From Flavobacteriales bacterium (GTDB lineage Bacteria > Bacteroidota > Bacteroidia > Flavobacteriales_D > SKUL01): DNA of 9,735 nucleotides. The stretch lies in assembly GCA_007129985.1 (NCBI GenBank), contig SKUL01000072.1, positions 1 to 9,735 of the forward strand, given 5' to 3'. Below, piece after piece: positions 1 through 7,342 of this stretch; positions within the stretch are counted from its first letter, which is position 1, and every line of letters begins with the position of its first letter. The translations under genes were made by a program, and so were the position numbers. A model generated the notes under the pieces. It saw only the letters and a list, made by a program, of their open reading frames with translations. It had not been told where the DNA came from and made no database searches.

Positions 1-176
1 CTTTGCTTCCATTTTTCCAATTGCTGCAGTTGCACTTCATCCAGTCCGCCGCATTGATCCTTTCGGTAGCGAGCTATGAATGGGATGCTTGCCCCGCTTT
101 CAAGAAGTTTTAGCGCGGCCTGCGCATTTTGGGGGGTTTGCCCCGGTCGGTAATCTATGGCGTATTGAAGCTGCAT
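1..176 (-). CDS. tex: Tex-family RNA-binding transcription accessory protein, N-terminal 58 residues (partial)
   Basis: Reading the minus strand from an ATG at 176 gives an open frame of 58 complete codons that runs off the left edge. It carries IPFIARYRK at residues 31-39 and GGLDE at residues 43-47, preceded by an ALKLLESG segment. This is the N-terminal signature of Tex/YhgF proteins, where E. coli YhgF reads VPFIARYRKE then GGLDD. Full-length Tex proteins are roughly 700-800 residues, with an N-terminal helical region, a YqgF-like RNase H fold, helix-hairpin-helix motifs and a C-terminal S1 RNA-binding domain, all outside this window. Tex is a cytoplasmic nucleic-acid-binding protein linked to transcription and RNA metabolism. 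The start fits because the conserved block sits about 30 residues in, close to its place in known members. A TACCTTTG motif lies four bases upstream. The gene is divergent from the channel gene. The family assignment rests on motif recall, but the match is distinctive. Confidence 0.88.
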   Translation of the reverse strand, partial: MQLQYAIDYRPGQTPQNAQAALKLLESGASIPFIARYRKDQCGGLDEVQLQQLEKWKQ

Positions 177-180
177 AGGG

Positions 181-188
181 CAAAGGTA
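181..188 (-). promoter_or_regulatory. Candidate -7 promoter element (TACCTTTG) for the tex-like gene
   Basis: On the minus strand, positions 188 to 181 read TACCTTTG, a perfect match to the Bacteroidota -7 consensus TAnnTTTG. The tex-like ATG begins four bases further on, so the transcript would be leaderless or nearly so. No TTG lies at the usual 17-23 base spacing upstream, which lowers confidence. Confidence 0.4.
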
Positions 189-248
189 ATGTGGTGGGTT
201 GTTTTGAGCGAAGTTGGTTTCAAAGTATGCCGCTTATCAATTGTCTTC

Positions 249-256
249 TAAATTTG
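249..256 (+). promoter_or_regulatory. Candidate -7 promoter element (TAAATTTG) for the channel gene
   Basis: TAAATTTG is a perfect TAnnTTTG match ending five bases before the ATG at 262. A transcript started from it would begin at or next to the start codon. That would exclude the alternative TTG start at 214. No -33 TTG is seen at the usual spacing, so the element is tentative. Confidence 0.35.
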
Positions 257-261
257 TATCG

Positions 262-1122
262 ATGAACAGCCAACCCGAGACTTCAAAAACCCTCTTTGAC
301 AAGGAGCGCCTGTACGTAATCATATTCAGGTCTGATACGCCCGCAGGCAAGCGTTTCGATGTCATCCTTCTCTGGGTTATTTTACTGAGTGTTGCTCTGG
401 TAATTCTTGAGAGCGTTGACTTTATCCGCGAAGGAAACGAAACCTTTTTCCTGGTTCTGGAGTGGGTTATCACCCTGCTGTTCACAGCCGAATACGCGTT
501 GCGGATATACTGCGTGAGCAACAAGTTCCGCTACATCAAAAGCTTTTATGGGATTATTGACTTGATGGCTATACTGCCCACTTTTATCAGTCTCGTTTTT
601 CCGGCTGCACGAAGTCTGATGATTATTCGGGTAATGCGCTTGTTGCGTGTTTTCAGGATACTTAATCTGGACCGATTTACACGCGAGGGCAGAGACATGT
701 TGCTGGCTTTAAGAGGAAGCGGAGTTAAAATACTGGTTTTCATCTTTGCAGTACTGAGCATCGTATCCATTTTTGGAACCATCATGTACTTGGTTGAAGG
801 CGCTGCCTCAGGCTTCAACAGCATACCCCGAAGTATCTATTGGGCCATTGTGACGTTAACCACAGTTGGTTATGGCGATATAACTCCTATTACACCTTGG
901 GGTCAAACGCTTGCTGTGATTGTAATGATACTGGGTTACGGTATTATCGCTGTGCCCACAGGCATTGTTTCATCGGAGGTCACAAGGCGGAAACTCAAGG
1001 CAAAGGATGACGAAATTTCTCACATGCGACTTTTTGAGTGCCCTGCATGCAAAACCACGGGGCACAAGAAGGGTGCTGCTTTTTGTTACAGTTGCGGAGA
1101 AGATATCCGCACCACGAGCTAA
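262..1122 (+). CDS. Voltage-gated K+ channel-type ion transporter with C-terminal zinc ribbon
   Basis: The 286-residue inner-membrane protein has the six-transmembrane voltage-gated channel layout. Hydrophobic segments are followed by an S4-like helix with arginines at every third position (R123, R126, R129, R132, in IIRVMRLLRVFRIL). A pore loop follows with the selectivity filter TLTTVGYGDITP (VGYG at residues 202-205) and then a last hydrophobic helix. VGYG indicates K+ selectivity. The tail after S6 is short, charged, and ends in a four-cysteine zinc ribbon (C260-x2-C263, C275-x2-C278). Cyclic-nucleotide-binding and RCK domains are absent. The ATG at 262 is preferred over an in-frame TTG at 214 because the family normally starts near the S1 helix and a TAAATTTG motif overlaps the longer form. 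The gene stands alone: tex is divergent and the next gene begins about 200 bases later behind its own promoter. It probably sets membrane potential or K+ flux. The physiological role and the ribbon's function are not shown by sequence. Confidence 0.9.
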   Translation: MNSQPETSKTLFDKERLYVIIFRSDTPAGKRFDVILLWVILLSVALVILESVDFIREGNETFFLVLEWVITLLFTAEYALRIYCVSNKFRYIKSFYGIIDLMAILPTFISLVFPAARSLMIIRVMRLLRVFRILNLDRFTREGRDMLLALRGSGVKILVFIFAVLSIVSIFGTIMYLVEGAASGFNSIPRSIYWAIVTLTTVGYGDITPITPWGQTLAVIVMILGYGIIAVPTGIVSSEVTRRKLKAKDDEISHMRLFECPACKTTGHKKGAAFCYSCGEDIRTTS

Positions 1123-1265
1123 AACCAGATTAAGGAAAATCCGGATACTTTCGGATTGATTAAAATTTGTTCTGGACGCAACCGCACAGTTCGGTTGGCA
1201 CTTTTTAACATCTTTATTGCAGCCAATCAACCCAGTACGACCAACGAAAAAAATCCCACTACGAA

Positions 1266-1297
1266 TTGTAAGCTTTGTCTTATAAACGATATATTTG
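1266..1297 (+). promoter_or_regulatory. Bacteroidota-type promoter (TTG-N21-TATATTTG) for the adhesin operon
   Basis: TTG at 1266-1268 is followed after 21 bases by TATATTTG at 1290-1297. This matches the Bacteroidota pattern TTG-N17-23-TAnnTTTG. Transcription would begin around 1303-1305 and leave a leader of about 20 bases before the ATG at 1325. The gap 1123-1324 otherwise holds only a weak hairpin (1138-1157) and no supported gene. Confidence 0.65.
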
Positions 1298-1324
1298 GCT
1301 CGCAAAATCGAACGACCATTTGCC

Positions 1325-4300
1325 ATGAAGCGAACCATTACTAAAGTTTCTCTCGGGTTGCTGTTGCTGCTCGGATTCACAGTACCTGTGCTCGCATGTG
1401 ACTTTTCACCCAGCGTCACTGCGAACAATTTGGTTGATAACGGAGACGGCACTTTCAGCTTTGATGTGCTGATGTGTGTAGGTGAACGAGGATCGGAAAA
1501 CGGCCCTGTCATTTTCATGAATGGCGGCCTTAACATTCTTGAAACCTCAGCTCCTGAATTAATTAACCCATACACTGGTGGGGTGGCCGAAGCCAACATC
1601 ACAGGCGGAACCATCACCTACTCCTTTGACGGGCTACCCGGTCAATTTTGGGTTGCTGACGATGGAGAGTTCGGTCCGTGTTTCAGCTTTACGCTTACTG
1701 TGGATGGCGACCCGAGCGCGGCCACGGTGAGTATTGAAGAGATCAACACCAATTGCCTCAACGAGTTTTCAGGCACATGGACGAGTACCATTTCAGCAGA
1801 TGCTCCCGGTTGTAATGCTGATTTTACGGTGTTTGCACCAGTTACCATTTCAGGGAATACCAACGGAGCAGGAAACGACTGTAACTTCAGACCGTCTGAT
1901 GACCAGACCATCGAGGTAATTGTTCTTTGCGATGGATTTTACACCTTCTCTACCTGCGATTCAACTTTTTGGGATACCTGGATATACCTCAGTACAGATT
2001 GCTGTAGCGGATTGATAGTTGAGAATGACGATGTCTGCGGTGCGCAGTCGGAGGTGAGCGCATATCTACCCGCCGGGACGTACTACATCACTGTTGAAGG
2101 GTTTTTTGATTTTAACGACGGTGAATACACCCTCATTATCACCGAGGGCGATCCGCCCCAAAAAGCCGAAACAGGACCCGATCAAAATATCTGTGAGAAT
2201 TTTACCACCATTTCAGCAACCACACCGGGCTTTGGTGTGGGACAATGGTCCGTGCTCACAGGAAATGGAGTGATTCAATTTCCCGACAGTGCCACTACTG
2301 AGGTTACAAACCTGAGCAATGGCCTGAACCAATTTGTGTACACCATATTTAACGGCGACTGTGAGATTGATTCTGACACCATCAACGTAATTGCCAATGG
2401 CGATTTGATGATTGTTTGTCCGGATGATATAACAGTCAATGCCGACCCGGCTACATGTGAGGCCGTGGTGAATTACGATCCCCCTACTGGAAGCAGTGAA
2501 TGTAGCACCATTGAAATTGTTCAAATTGCGGGTCTTGGATCGGGTTCCTCTTTCCCCATCGGAACCACTATCGAAACCTGGCTGGTAACTGATACCCTGG
2601 GAAACAGCGATAGCTGCTCATTTTCCATTACAGTGGTAGATACCGTGCCTCCTGTGGTCGTCTGCCCTGAAGATGTTACAGTCGGAACTGATGAGGGCTT
2701 CTGCTCTGCGGTGGTAGAGTTTGATGAACCCCAAATCGAAAGCGAATGTCCGGTGGCGAGCATTGAGCAAGTTGGTGGTCTGCCCTCAGGTTCTGAATTT
2801 CCACTTGGTAACACCACCATCGTTTATCAAATCATTGATGGCAGTGGTAATGAAATTATCTGTGCATTCGATATCATTGTGGAAGATGTTGAGCCGCCCG
2901 TTCTCGAATGTCCGGAAGACATTATTATTGAACTTGAGGAAGGTGAATGCTTCACCAACGTGGTATTCGACCTACCGGTTGCTACCGACAACTGTCCCGG
3001 CGTAGGAGCTGTTTTTCAAACAGAAGGACTTGCTTCGGGCGACATTTTTCCCGCAGGTACTACCGTACAGGAATTTCAGGTAAGCGATGCAGCCGGAAAC
3101 ACCACTACCTGCACATTCAGTGTAACAGTACTGGAAATCATACCACCAGAGATTGTTTGCCCCGAGAACATTGTTGTGAATGTTGATCCCGATGAGTGTG
3201 GAGCGGTGGTTGATTACGTTCCGCCTTTCGGAACGGACAACTGCCCCGGAGCCATCACAACAATAATTGACGGTTTACCTCCCGGCTCATTCTTCCCGGT
3301 TGGAACAACAACCGTGGCTTTTGAAGTTGTGGATGCCAGTGGCAATACGGCTCAGTGTGGTTTTACCATTACGGTAGTTGACGACATCGCCCCTGAAATC
3401 ACCTGTCCCGACGACATAGTTGTTGACAACGACCCGGGTGAATGTGGCGCCAATGTGAACTTCCCTATGCCCACAGGATCGGACAACTGTGATGATTTCA
3501 CTATCACGCTTCTCACCGACATAGACCCGGGCGGTTTCTTCCCTGTGGGCACAACAGGCGTGGTTTACCAAATTGAAGACGCCGCCGGAAACACGGCCAC
3601 CTGTACGTTCAACGTTACAGTGAATGACGTTGAGGCCCCCCAACCAAATTGTGGCGATATCGTTACTGAAAACGACCCCGGCCTTTGCTCGGCAGTTGTA
3701 GATTACCCCGAACCCACCGCCAGCGATAACTGCGACAACAACGACATAGTTGTGGAACAGATATCAGGCCCTGCGCCGGGCTCCACTTTCCAAGTAGGTT
3801 CAACAACGGTTGTTTGGTCGTTTACAGATCAGGCAGGAAATCAGAATTTCTGCGAGTTCAGCATTATTGTGAACGACACCGAAGACCCCACTTTCGCTGA
3901 CTGCCCTGAGGATGAAGTCATCATTCTGCCGGAAGGCGACTGTACCACCGAATTGAATTACGAGTTTCCAACGGCCGAGGATAACTGTCCCGGGGTAACC
4001 GTAGAACTTGTTTCAGGCCCTGCTCCCGGAACAACAGTGCCCGCGGGTGAGCACACCGTGATAATAGAAGCTGAAGATGCTGCCGGAAATACCGCAACCT
4101 GCAGTTTCACCATCACTGTTGTAGAAACCGTACCTCCCACCATCGAGTGTCCTGAGGATATCATTGCTTATGCCAGCTCATCAGAGTGCGGAGCAAACGT
4201 TGATTACGAAGCCCCCGTGGGTGAAGATAACTGCCCAGGAGCGGTAACAACTCTTACCAACGGAGTGGGCCCAGGAGGATTCTTCCCTGTTGGAACGAAC

Positions 4301-6331
4301 ACCGAAACTTGGACAGTTACAGACTTGAGTGGAAACACCGCCGAGTGTAGCTTCACCATAACCGTTCTAGATACCATCGCTCCAGTTGTTGATTGTCCGA
4401 ATGATATAGTCGTTGACGCCAACACTGAAGATTGCACAGCGATCGTAAACTATCCTGAGCCAACAGCTACTGATAACTGCGATGATAATGTGACCATCGA
4501 GTTAATATCAGGGCCAGCCTCAGGAAGCGAATTTGTGGTGGGCGTTACCACCATCGTTTATCAGGTAACCGATGAGAGCGGGAACGTTACGATTTGCGAG
4601 TTCACTGTGACTGTGATTGGCGAAAGTGACCCGTCCATCACATGCCCGGGCGACATTGTTGTTTCGAATGATCCTGATACCTGCGGAGCCTTTGTGGACT
4701 ACCCCCTACCCGTTGCTGAGGATGCATGCGGTGGTGATGTGACTATCGAACTTAATGCTGGTCTTGAGCCCGGTGCCTTCTTCCCTCTTGGAGCAACAAC
4801 AATTACTTACACTGCAACAAACACACTGGGCAATACCGCAACCTGCAGCTTTGTCATTACGGTTGTTGACGAAGAAGACCCTGTAATAACCTGCCCTGAA
4901 GACATTACCATCACCGCAACCGAAGAACAGTGTGAATTTGAAGTTGAATACGACCTACCTATTGCAACAGACAATTGCGAAGTGGTTGCCATCAACCTTA
5001 TTGAAGGAGAACCTTCGGGAAGCACTTTCGATATAGGAGTGCACACCATTACCTACGAAGCGGTAGATGCATCAGGCAACACTGCTACCTGCAGCTTTAC
5101 CATCACCATTATTGATGAAATAGACCCAACCATTACTGATTGTCCTTCTGATATTACCGTAACGAATGATGAGGGCGTTTGTGGAGCAGTGATTAACTAC
5201 GAAGAACCTGTTGGTGATGATAACTGTGACTTTACTCTTTCACTCACCTCCGGCTTGGAAAGCGGAGCCACCTTCCCTGTTGGAAGCACAACAGTAACAT
5301 GGACAGTGACCGACAATTCCGGAAATACTGCGTCATGCAGTTTTGTGGTGACAGTAACTGATGATGAAGCTCCGGTTATTGACTGCCCAGGCAACATCGA
5401 AACATGTGAACCAGAAGTGAACTGGAACATCAATGCCACTGACAACTGCGAGTTAGCAAGCCTGACCCAAACAGAGGGTCCAGGCCCGGGGGCAACCTTC
5501 CCTATAGGTACTACTACCATTACCTATGAGGCTGTAGACGCCTCAGGCAACACCAGTACATGCACCTTCACGGTAACCGTTGAAGAAGATCCCGACGCAG
5601 CAGATGCCGGTCCCGACCAACTACTTTGTGACGGAAACGAAACAACGCTTGAAGCGAACAACCCCGGAGAAGGAGTAGGTTTCTGGGAGATTGTAAGTGG
5701 TTCTGCGGATATTTCCGACCCCAATGACCCCAATGCGACGGTTTCGAACATTGAGCCGGGTGAACTGGTACTGAGCTGGACGGTGATTGGAGGAGATATC
5801 TGCCCCTCTACCACTGATTTCGTGACCATCATTGTAGAATCTGAAGGCGGCGTTAATGCCGGCCCGAATGTGACCATTGGCCCCGGAGAATCAGCAGATC
5901 TTGAGGCTACAGGAAGCCCTGAGGGAGGCACATACGAGTGGTCGCCCGCAACAGGTTTGAGCTGCTCTGACTGCCCCAATCCGGTTGCCACCCCTACGGT
6001 AACTACCACCTATACGGTAACCTACACTAGTGAGAACGGATGCCGCTATGAGGATCAAGTTACAGTAACTGTATTCTTCGAGATTCCTAGTGGATTTACA
6101 CCTGATGATGATGGCACCAATGACGTTTGGAATATCCCTGGTGTTACTCCCAATACAGAAGTGATGATCTACAACCGTTGGGGTAACAAAATCTTTGAAT
6201 CCGTAGGGTACAACGACCCTTGGGACGGAACTTATAACAACCAACCGCTTCCGGTTGCGGCATACTACTACGTAATCGATTTCAAAGACGGCTCCGAACC
6301 CCAAGTTGGTACCGTAACCATCATCCGATAA
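1325..6331 (+). CDS. Giant secreted HYR-repeat protein with type B (CHU_C) type IX secretion sorting domain; SprB-like adhesin candidate
   Basis: This 1668-residue protein opens with a signal peptide (MKRTITK, a leucine-rich core, then VPVLA before C25). Next come a cysteine-containing N-terminal region, a PPC-like beta domain (about residues 173-274, containing YLPAGTYYITVEG) and a PKD/Ig-like domain (about 282-360). Thirteen tandem HYR domains follow (363-1421), then two more PKD-like domains (about 1427-1505 and 1511-1583). The C-terminal gliding-motility-associated sorting domain (about 1585-1668) has the hallmarks IPSGFTPDDDGTND, IYNRWGNKIFES, a WDGTYN motif, and an end in VTIIR. Such domains route proteins through the T9SS to the cell surface or medium. 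HYR and PKD domains are Ig-fold stalk or adhesion modules. The sequence is acidic, and most HYR units carry four cysteines. The ATG at 1325 is chosen over an in-frame TTG at 1295 because it begins the signal peptide, and 1295 lies inside the promoter's -7 element. A PorP/SprF gene follows 20 bases after the stop, as expected for an SprB-type cargo. No catalytic domain was recognised. The ligand is unknown. Confidence 0.92.
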   Translation: MKRTITKVSLGLLLLLGFTVPVLACDFSPSVTANNLVDNGDGTFSFDVLMCVGERGSENGPVIFMNGGLNILETSAPELINPYTGGVAEANITGGTITYSFDGLPGQFWVADDGEFGPCFSFTLTVDGDPSAATVSIEEINTNCLNEFSGTWTSTISADAPGCNADFTVFAPVTISGNTNGAGNDCNFRPSDDQTIEVIVLCDGFYTFSTCDSTFWDTWIYLSTDCCSGLIVENDDVCGAQSEVSAYLPAGTYYITVEGFFDFNDGEYTLIITEGDPPQKAETGPDQNICENFTTISATTPGFGVGQWSVLTGNGVIQFPDSATTEVTNLSNGLNQFVYTIFNGDCEIDSDTINVIANGDLMIVCPDDITVNADPATCEAVVNYDPPTGSSECSTIEIVQIAGLGSGSSFPIGTTIETWLVTDTLGNSDSCSFSITVVDTVPPVVVCPEDVTVGTDEGFCSAVVEFDEPQIESECPVASIEQVGGLPSGSEFPLGNTTIVYQIIDGSGNEIICAFDIIVEDVEPPVLECPEDIIIELEEGECFTNVVFDLPVATDNCPGVGAVFQTEGLASGDIFPAGTTVQEFQVSDAAGNTTTCTFSVTVLEIIPPEIVCPENIVVNVDPDECGAVVDYVPPFGTDNCPGAITTIIDGLPPGSFFPVGTTTVAFEVVDASGNTAQCGFTITVVDDIAPEITCPDDIVVDNDPGECGANVNFPMPTGSDNCDDFTITLLTDIDPGGFFPVGTTGVVYQIEDAAGNTATCTFNVTVNDVEAPQPNCGDIVTENDPGLCSAVVDYPEPTASDNCDNNDIVVEQISGPAPGSTFQVGSTTVVWSFTDQAGNQNFCEFSIIVNDTEDPTFADCPEDEVIILPEGDCTTELNYEFPTAEDNCPGVTVELVSGPAPGTTVPAGEHTVIIEAEDAAGNTATCSFTITVVETVPPTIECPEDIIAYASSSECGANVDYEAPVGEDNCPGAVTTLTNGVGPGGFFPVGTNTETWTVTDLSGNTAECSFTITVLDTIAPVVDCPNDIVVDANTEDCTAIVNYPEPTATDNCDDNVTIELISGPASGSEFVVGVTTIVYQVTDESGNVTICEFTVTVIGESDPSITCPGDIVVSNDPDTCGAFVDYPLPVAEDACGGDVTIELNAGLEPGAFFPLGATTITYTATNTLGNTATCSFVITVVDEEDPVITCPEDITITATEEQCEFEVEYDLPIATDNCEVVAINLIEGEPSGSTFDIGVHTITYEAVDASGNTATCSFTITIIDEIDPTITDCPSDITVTNDEGVCGAVINYEEPVGDDNCDFTLSLTSGLESGATFPVGSTTVTWTVTDNSGNTASCSFVVTVTDDEAPVIDCPGNIETCEPEVNWNINATDNCELASLTQTEGPGPGATFPIGTTTITYEAVDASGNTSTCTFTVTVEEDPDAADAGPDQLLCDGNETTLEANNPGEGVGFWEIVSGSADISDPNDPNATVSNIEPGELVLSWTVIGGDICPSTTDFVTIIVESEGGVNAGPNVTIGPGESADLEATGSPEGGTYEWSPATGLSCSDCPNPVATPTVTTTYTVTYTSENGCRYEDQVTVTVFFEIPSGFTPDDDGTNDVWNIPGVTPNTEVMIYNRWGNKIFESVGYNDPWDGTYNNQPLPVAAYYYVIDFKDGSEPQVGTVTIIR
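2411..5587 (+). repeat. Tandem array of 13 HYR-domain coding repeats, period about 246 bases
   Basis: Units begin at about 2411, 2657, 2903, 3152, 3398, 3644, 3896, 4142, 4388, 4637, 4886, 5135 and 5378. The spacing is 243-252 bases, always in whole codons. The protein consensus per unit is CPxDI, an acidic stretch with CxAxVxY, then TDNC, a GxxSGxxFPVGTTT block, DASGNTAxCSF and ITV, usually closing in a short D-x-x-x-P linker. The codons differ widely between units, so this is an old array conserved in protein rather than a recent DNA amplification. Unit 6 has lost the proline after its first cysteine (NCGDI). Unit 7 has one extra residue before its first cysteine (ADCPED). Unit 10 reads DAC in place of DNC. 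Unit 13 is shortened by about nine residues in its first half. Confidence 0.93.
6077..6328 (+). other. CHU_C / gliding-motility-associated C-terminal domain (type B T9SS sorting signal) within the HYR protein
   Basis: The last 84 codons of the HYR gene match the type B sorting domain class. The order of landmarks is an IPSGFTPDDDGTND opening, IYNRWGNKIFES in the middle, a WDG motif, a run of tyrosines followed by VIDF, and a VTIIR end. In characterised Bacteroidota this domain directs T9SS export and usually depends on a SprF/PorP-type partner. The adjacent downstream gene encodes such a protein. It is a domain call inside the larger gene, not a separate gene. Confidence 0.9.
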
Positions 6332-6351
6332 ACTGAGAGACAAACACAGCC

Positions 6352-7329
6352 ATGAAAAGATATCTAAGCTCTTTAGCCCTTGTGTTCATTGCTTCAGTTG
6401 CTTACAGCCAGCAACTACCGCAATACAGTCAGTATATGCACAACATGTACGTTGTGAATCCGGCTGCCGCGGGTATGAATGACTATCTCGACATTAACCT
6501 GAGCACAAGACAACAATGGGTTGGTATAGATGATGCACCCAAAACCTACTACCTCAGTGCAACAGGCGTGTTAGGCAAGCGCGAAAAAGACACCGGCCCC
6601 TCCTTGTCAATCCCCATTAGCCGTCCTGATTTATATGCGGCACCGGCCGAAGCAGGAAAACGCAAACTGAAGCATGCCCTGGGTGGTATCGCATTGGTAG
6701 ATGAATACGGCCCGTTTCAGCGAACCTTCATCAATCTCGGCTATGCCCTGCACATCCCAATTGGAAAGAAATACAACTTCTCTCTGGGAGCGTCACTTGG
6801 TTGGACAGGCATGCAGTTCGACTTGAACAGTATTAAGCTTCAAGACGCCAATGATGACACGTTCAATCGCTTTGTAGGTCAGGGTGATCAAGCCAATATG
6901 TTTGACCTGAATCTTGGTGCCATGTTTTACAGTGACAGGCTCTTTATGGGATACGGGCTTTACCAGATCATGAGGAACCAAATCTCTTTCGGAGGAAACG
7001 AACTCAGCGATGCAAGGCTGGCAGATCACCATTATGTGGTTGCAGGTTACCGTCTCGGTAATAACATAGGTATTACACCAAGTGCCATGTTGCGATATCA
7101 AGGGCCCGCACCACTCTCATTTGATTTGAATATGCGCGTGGATTACCAACAAAAGTTTTGGCTTGGTTTGGGATACCGCCACGAAGATGCTCTGGTTGCT
7201 ATGTTGGGAATTACCATCGCTGACCTCATTCGCGTGGGCTACTCCTATGATTACACACTTTCAGGCTTGAATACCTTCAGCGGAGGTAGCCACGAGATTG
7301 TGCTCGGATTAATGCTCTTTAAAAACTAA
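6352..7329 (+). CDS. PorP/SprF-family type IX secretion-associated outer-membrane protein
   Basis: The 325-residue protein starts with a signal peptide (residues 1-20, ending VAYSQ). Then comes the family's N-terminal signature: QLPQYSQYM, NPAAAG at 36-41 and RQQWVG at 53-58. The rest alternates short aromatic/hydrophobic and polar stretches typical of an outer-membrane beta barrel (for example FINLGYALHIPIGKK and YNFSLGASLGW), ending in an IVLGLMLFKN strand. The length is normal for the family. In F. johnsoniae, SprF is required for surface delivery of SprB, and type B cargo genes are commonly followed by such a gene. Here it begins 20 bases after the HYR gene and 13 bases before the OmpA gene, so co-transcription is likely. 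The inferred role is outer-membrane partner or anchor for the HYR protein. I give no symbol because the family has many paralogues and the sequence does not separate PorP from SprF. Confidence 0.92.
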   Translation: MKRYLSSLALVFIASVAYSQQLPQYSQYMHNMYVVNPAAAGMNDYLDINLSTRQQWVGIDDAPKTYYLSATGVLGKREKDTGPSLSIPISRPDLYAAPAEAGKRKLKHALGGIALVDEYGPFQRTFINLGYALHIPIGKKYNFSLGASLGWTGMQFDLNSIKLQDANDDTFNRFVGQGDQANMFDLNLGAMFYSDRLFMGYGLYQIMRNQISFGGNELSDARLADHHYVVAGYRLGNNIGITPSAMLRYQGPAPLSFDLNMRVDYQQKFWLGLGYRHEDALVAMLGITIADLIRVGYSYDYTLSGLNTFSGGSHEIVLGLMLFKN

Positions 7330-7342
7330 AACAGTGCCGCTC

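Noticed and set aside
214..261. TTG start adding 16 residues to the channel protein
   Set aside because: The extension has no family support, overlaps a TAAATTTG promoter-like motif, and an ATG at 262 is available.
1138..1157. Hairpin AATCCG ... CGGATT after the channel gene as a terminator
   Set aside because: The stem is only six pairs with an eight-base loop and is not followed by a T run, so it is too weak to call.
1295..1324. TTG start adding 10 residues before the HYR protein signal peptide
   Set aside because: The TTG lies inside the TATATTTG promoter element, and the signal peptide begins properly at the ATG at 1325.
1385..1399. Lipoprotein reading of the HYR protein signal peptide (VLAC)
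   Set aside because: Leucine at the -2 position and valine at -3 are a poor lipobox; ordinary signal peptidase cleavage after VLA, with T9SS export, fits the C-terminal sorting domain better.
970..1617. Long minus-strand open frame (215 codons) across the channel gene end, the gap and the HYR gene start
   Set aside because: It overlaps two well-supported plus-strand genes and their promoter, shows no family motif, and its composition looks like an antisense shadow.
2411..5587. HYR array as a CRISPR or recent tandem DNA duplication
   Set aside because: The repeats are about 246 bases, in frame, conserved only at protein level, and carry no spacers.
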